Below, in pieces: positions 62,255 through 64,000 of a stretch of DNA of 64,000 nt. The notes under the pieces are model-generated. The model was not told where the DNA came from and ran no database searches. It saw only the letters and a program-made list of their open reading frames with translations. The stretch comes from Pseudomonas sp. dw_358 (GTDB lineage Bacteria; Pseudomonadota; Gammaproteobacteria; Pseudomonadales; Pseudomonadaceae), in assembly GCF_018449655.1 (NCBI RefSeq), contig NZ_JAAVUX010000002.1:372001-436000 (forward strand). The letters are read 5' to 3'. A program made the translations under genes and the position numbers. Numbering within the stretch: position 1 is the stretch's first letter; the number at the start of each line of letters is the position of its first letter.

Positions 62255-62620
62255 ATGTTGATGAAAGCCCTGCGGGTCGGCCTCGGCCAGATCATCGTCG
62301 TCGGTGACCTGCTGACTCGTCCGCGCAAGCACAAACGTAGCGTCGAAGCTCAGGCGCATGTCGATCAGGCCGCCAAGGGCCTGACCCTGTACCAGTTCCA
62401 TGCCTGCCCCTTCTGCGTGAAAACCCGTCGCACCCTGCACAAGCTCAACGTACCGGTAGCGTTGCGCGACGCGAAGAACAACGAACAGGATCGCCAGACC
62501 CTGCTCAGCGAAGGTGGCCGGATCAAGGTGCCTTGCCTGCGCATCGAAGAAGACGGCAAGACCACCTGGATGTACGAGTCCAAGGTGATCATTGATTACC
62601 TGGGCAAGCGGTTTGCCTGA
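62255..62620 (+). CDS. Glutaredoxin-fold protein
   Basis: Protein of 121 residues whose C-terminal 80 form a glutaredoxin or GST N-terminal type fold. 'LYQFHACPFCVKTRRTLHKL' has the C-x2-C redox motif, 'KVPCLRI' the cis-proline, and 'MYESKVIIDYLGKRF' the glutathione-binding end. The first 40 residues begin with a weakly hydrophobic helix that may associate with the membrane. It is downstream of folE in the same direction. Confidence 0.85.
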   Translation: MLMKALRVGLGQIIVVGDLLTRPRKHKRSVEAQAHVDQAAKGLTLYQFHACPFCVKTRRTLHKLNVPVALRDAKNNEQDRQTLLSEGGRIKVPCLRIEEDGKTTWMYESKVIIDYLGKRFA

Positions 62621-62624
62621 CACC

Positions 62625-62655
62625 CTGCAGGATCGAGCTTGCTCGGACCTACAGG
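62625..62655. repeat. REP element after the glutaredoxin-like gene
   Basis: CTGCAGGATCGAGCTTGCTCGG, an imperfect palindrome with the CTTGCTCGG core shared with the other REP units. It lies between convergent genes. Confidence 0.7.
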
Positions 62656-62671
62656 CGATTTGTCGCCTTCG

Positions 62672-63274
62672 CTACCCCCGCATCGGCACATGTCGCGGAT
62701 GGCTCGCCACCCGCGTGAGCCATGCCTGAATCCCCGGAAACGGCGTCAAGTCAAAACCGCCCTCATGGGCCACATGGGTGTAGGCGTACAGCGCGATATC
62801 GGCAATCGAATAGTGCTCGCCCACCAGATAAGGCGTGGCTTGCAGCTGCTTCTCCATTACCCGCAAGGCCTTGAGGCCGCGTCGCTGACACACTTCGTAT
62901 TCTTCCAGCCGATCTGCCGGCATGCCCAGGTAGAACTCAATGAAGCGCGCCACTGCCACATAAGGCTCATGGCTGTACTGCTCGAAAAACTGCCACTGCA
63001 AGACCTGGGTCCGTAGCCGAGGCTCGCCCGGCAGAAATTCACTGCCATCGGCCAGGTAGTTGAGGATCGCGTTGGACTCCCACAGAAACGTGCCATCTTC
63101 CAACTGCAGCACTGGCACCTTGCCGTTGGGGTTCATGGCCAGAAATTCCGGGGTCTCGGTTTCGCCCTTGAGAATGTCCACCGCCTGCCATTCGTACTCG
63201 GCACCCAGCAGGTGCAGCATCAACTTGACCTTGTAGCAGTTGCCCGACTGGTAATCGCCATACACCTTGAACAT
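62672..63274 (-). CDS. Glutathione S-transferase
   Basis: Cytosolic GST of 200 residues. The N-terminal thioredoxin-like domain has 'SGNCYKVKLML' (active-site Ser/Cys region), cis-proline 'GKVPVLQL' and glutathione-contacting 'LWESNAILNYL'. The C-terminal helical domain has 'YSIADIALYAYTHV'. Endogenous substrate is unknown. It lies 9 bases downstream of an aminotransferase gene in the same direction. Confidence 0.93.
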   Translation of the reverse strand: MFKVYGDYQSGNCYKVKLMLHLLGAEYEWQAVDILKGETETPEFLAMNPNGKVPVLQLEDGTFLWESNAILNYLADGSEFLPGEPRLRTQVLQWQFFEQYSHEPYVAVARFIEFYLGMPADRLEEYEVCQRRGLKALRVMEKQLQATPYLVGEHYSIADIALYAYTHVAHEGGFDLTPFPGIQAWLTRVASHPRHVPMRG

Positions 63275-63283
63275 GGGTTCCTC

Positions 63284-64000
63284 CTAGGCCGCCTTGGCCA
63301 GTTGAGCCTCGCGGATGACTGCCGCCAGGCGGCCGAGCCCTTCCTGAAGCCGCTCGGGTGATACGTGACTGAAATTCAAGCGCAAATGACCAGGATTGCA
63401 CTCGGGTTCGGCAAAAAAAGGTTCTCCCGGCATGAACGCGACGTTGCGCGCCATCGCGGCCTCCAGCAACGTCCGGGTATCCAGCGGTTGCTTGAGGGTC
63501 AGCCAGAAGAACAGTCCACCCTCGGGCAGGTGCCAGTCGGCCAGGTCGCTGAACTGGCGCAACAACTCGGCCTGCATCGCGTCGCGCCGCTGTCGATAAA
63601 AGTCACGCAATTGTGCCAGGTGTTGTTCGTAAGCCTCGGTGCCCAACCATTGCAGGGCCTGCCATTGGCCGACCCGGTTGGTGTGCAGGTCGGCTGACTG
63701 CTTGAGCCGCAACAGGTGCGGGAACAGGTCCGGGCTGGCGATCAGATACCCCACCCGCAGGCCCGGCAACAAGGTTTTCGACACCGTGCCGGTGTAGATC
63801 CAGCTGGCCGTGCGCAGGCGGCTGACAATGGGCCGCGACTGCACGCCGTCATAGTTGAGATCACGATAAGGCTCGTCTTCGATCAAGGTCACGGCGAATT
63901 CATCGAGCAGCGCGGCAACACCGTCGCGCACCGCTTCGCTGTAACGTGCGCCGGACGGGTTCTGGAACGTCGGAATCAGATAGGCGAAGGCCGGCGCATG
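63284..64000 (-). CDS. PLP-dependent aminotransferase, class I/MocR-like (5' end outside window)
   Basis: C-terminal part (239 codons) of a fold-type I aminotransferase; the frame is open to the window edge. The cofactor-contacting Tyr region 'IPTFQNPSGARY' is followed by 'LIEDEPYRDLNYDG' and the PLP lysine in 'TGTVSKTLLPGLRVGYL', and the carboxylate Arg region near the end in 'GHLRLNFSHV'. The sequence resembles 2-aminoadipate-type aminotransferases or the aminotransferase half of MocR regulators; the missing N-terminus would decide. It is upstream of the GST gene. Confidence 0.88.
   Translation of the reverse strand, partial: HAPAFAYLIPTFQNPSGARYSEAVRDGVAALLDEFAVTLIEDEPYRDLNYDGVQSRPIVSRLRTASWIYTGTVSKTLLPGLRVGYLIASPDLFPHLLRLKQSADLHTNRVGQWQALQWLGTEAYEQHLAQLRDFYRQRRDAMQAELLRQFSDLADWHLPEGGLFFWLTLKQPLDTRTLLEAAMARNVAFMPGEPFFAEPECNPGHLRLNFSHVSPERLQEGLGRLAAVIREAQLAKAA

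Overview
The window is chromosomal DNA of a fluorescent-group Pseudomonas. The evidence is the high GC content, elongation factor P with an arginine at position 32 next to its rhamnosyltransferase EarP, DUF1127 and DUF3509 proteins, the CTTGCTCGG-type REP/REPIN palindromes, and A-rich Hfq/Crc-type leaders. No prophage, IS element, CRISPR array or secretion system was seen. The only mobile-element trace is a truncated REP-associated tyrosine transposase next to REPINs.

Layout: 1-5.0 kb holds a yejABEF peptide importer (yejA cut by the window edge). 5.0-13.2 kb is a carbohydrate locus: deoC, divergent from a substrate-binding protein, a GatD-like dehydrogenase, an FGGY kinase, a SorC-type regulator, an ABC ATPase and a permease. 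13.3-17.6 kb has a DCC protein, a secreted repeat protein, and a debranching enzyme with a glycosyltransferase. 17.9-18.3 kb carries a tandemly duplicated tRNA-Gly/tRNA-Glu pair.

18.5-30.4 kb is mainly core functions: fRMsr, DUF815 ATPase, hybrid histidine kinase, glutathione peroxidase, MsrB, AlaA, HtpX, extradiol dioxygenase, DEAD-box helicase and a spermidine-synthase-like protein. 30.5-37.9 kb has class II DAHP synthase, DUF1127, LysR, TauE/SafE, OhrR/Ohr, EarP-EF-P and a GreA-like protein. 38-41.6 kb looks like a small accessory islet: a gene-free AT-richer stretch, an orphan DegT aminotransferase and a GT39-like membrane protein, ending near tRNA-Ser.

41.8-48.1 kb has a crotonase, CorA, a glutamine amidotransferase, a 31-residue membrane protein and the ATP-grasp/alpha-E/transglutaminase operon. 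48.4-53.6 kb has RraB, an LTA-synthase-like enzyme, small unknowns, an ankyrin protein and a DUF3509 gene behind a near-consensus sigma-54 promoter. 53.7-64 kb has an aroC-MFS-dioxygenase cluster, an alpha/beta hydrolase, the RAYT remnant, PrmB, an isochorismatase-like protein, Smr, FolE, a glutaredoxin-like protein, a GST and a partial aminotransferase.

The most unusual signals are catalytic or metal sites changed in otherwise well-preserved proteins. The acireductone-dioxygenase-like protein lacks two of four metal ligands. The isochorismatase-like protein has Ser for the catalytic Cys. The GatD-like dehydrogenase lacks all four structural-zinc cysteines. Other leads are the secreted QDGS-repeat protein, the sigma-54 promoter with an upstream palindrome at the DUF3509 gene, paired Hfq/Crc motifs in the sugar operon, a possible orphan small RNA near 48.3 kb, and the RAYT remnant. 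Family assignments rest on motif recognition by eye; no database search was run.
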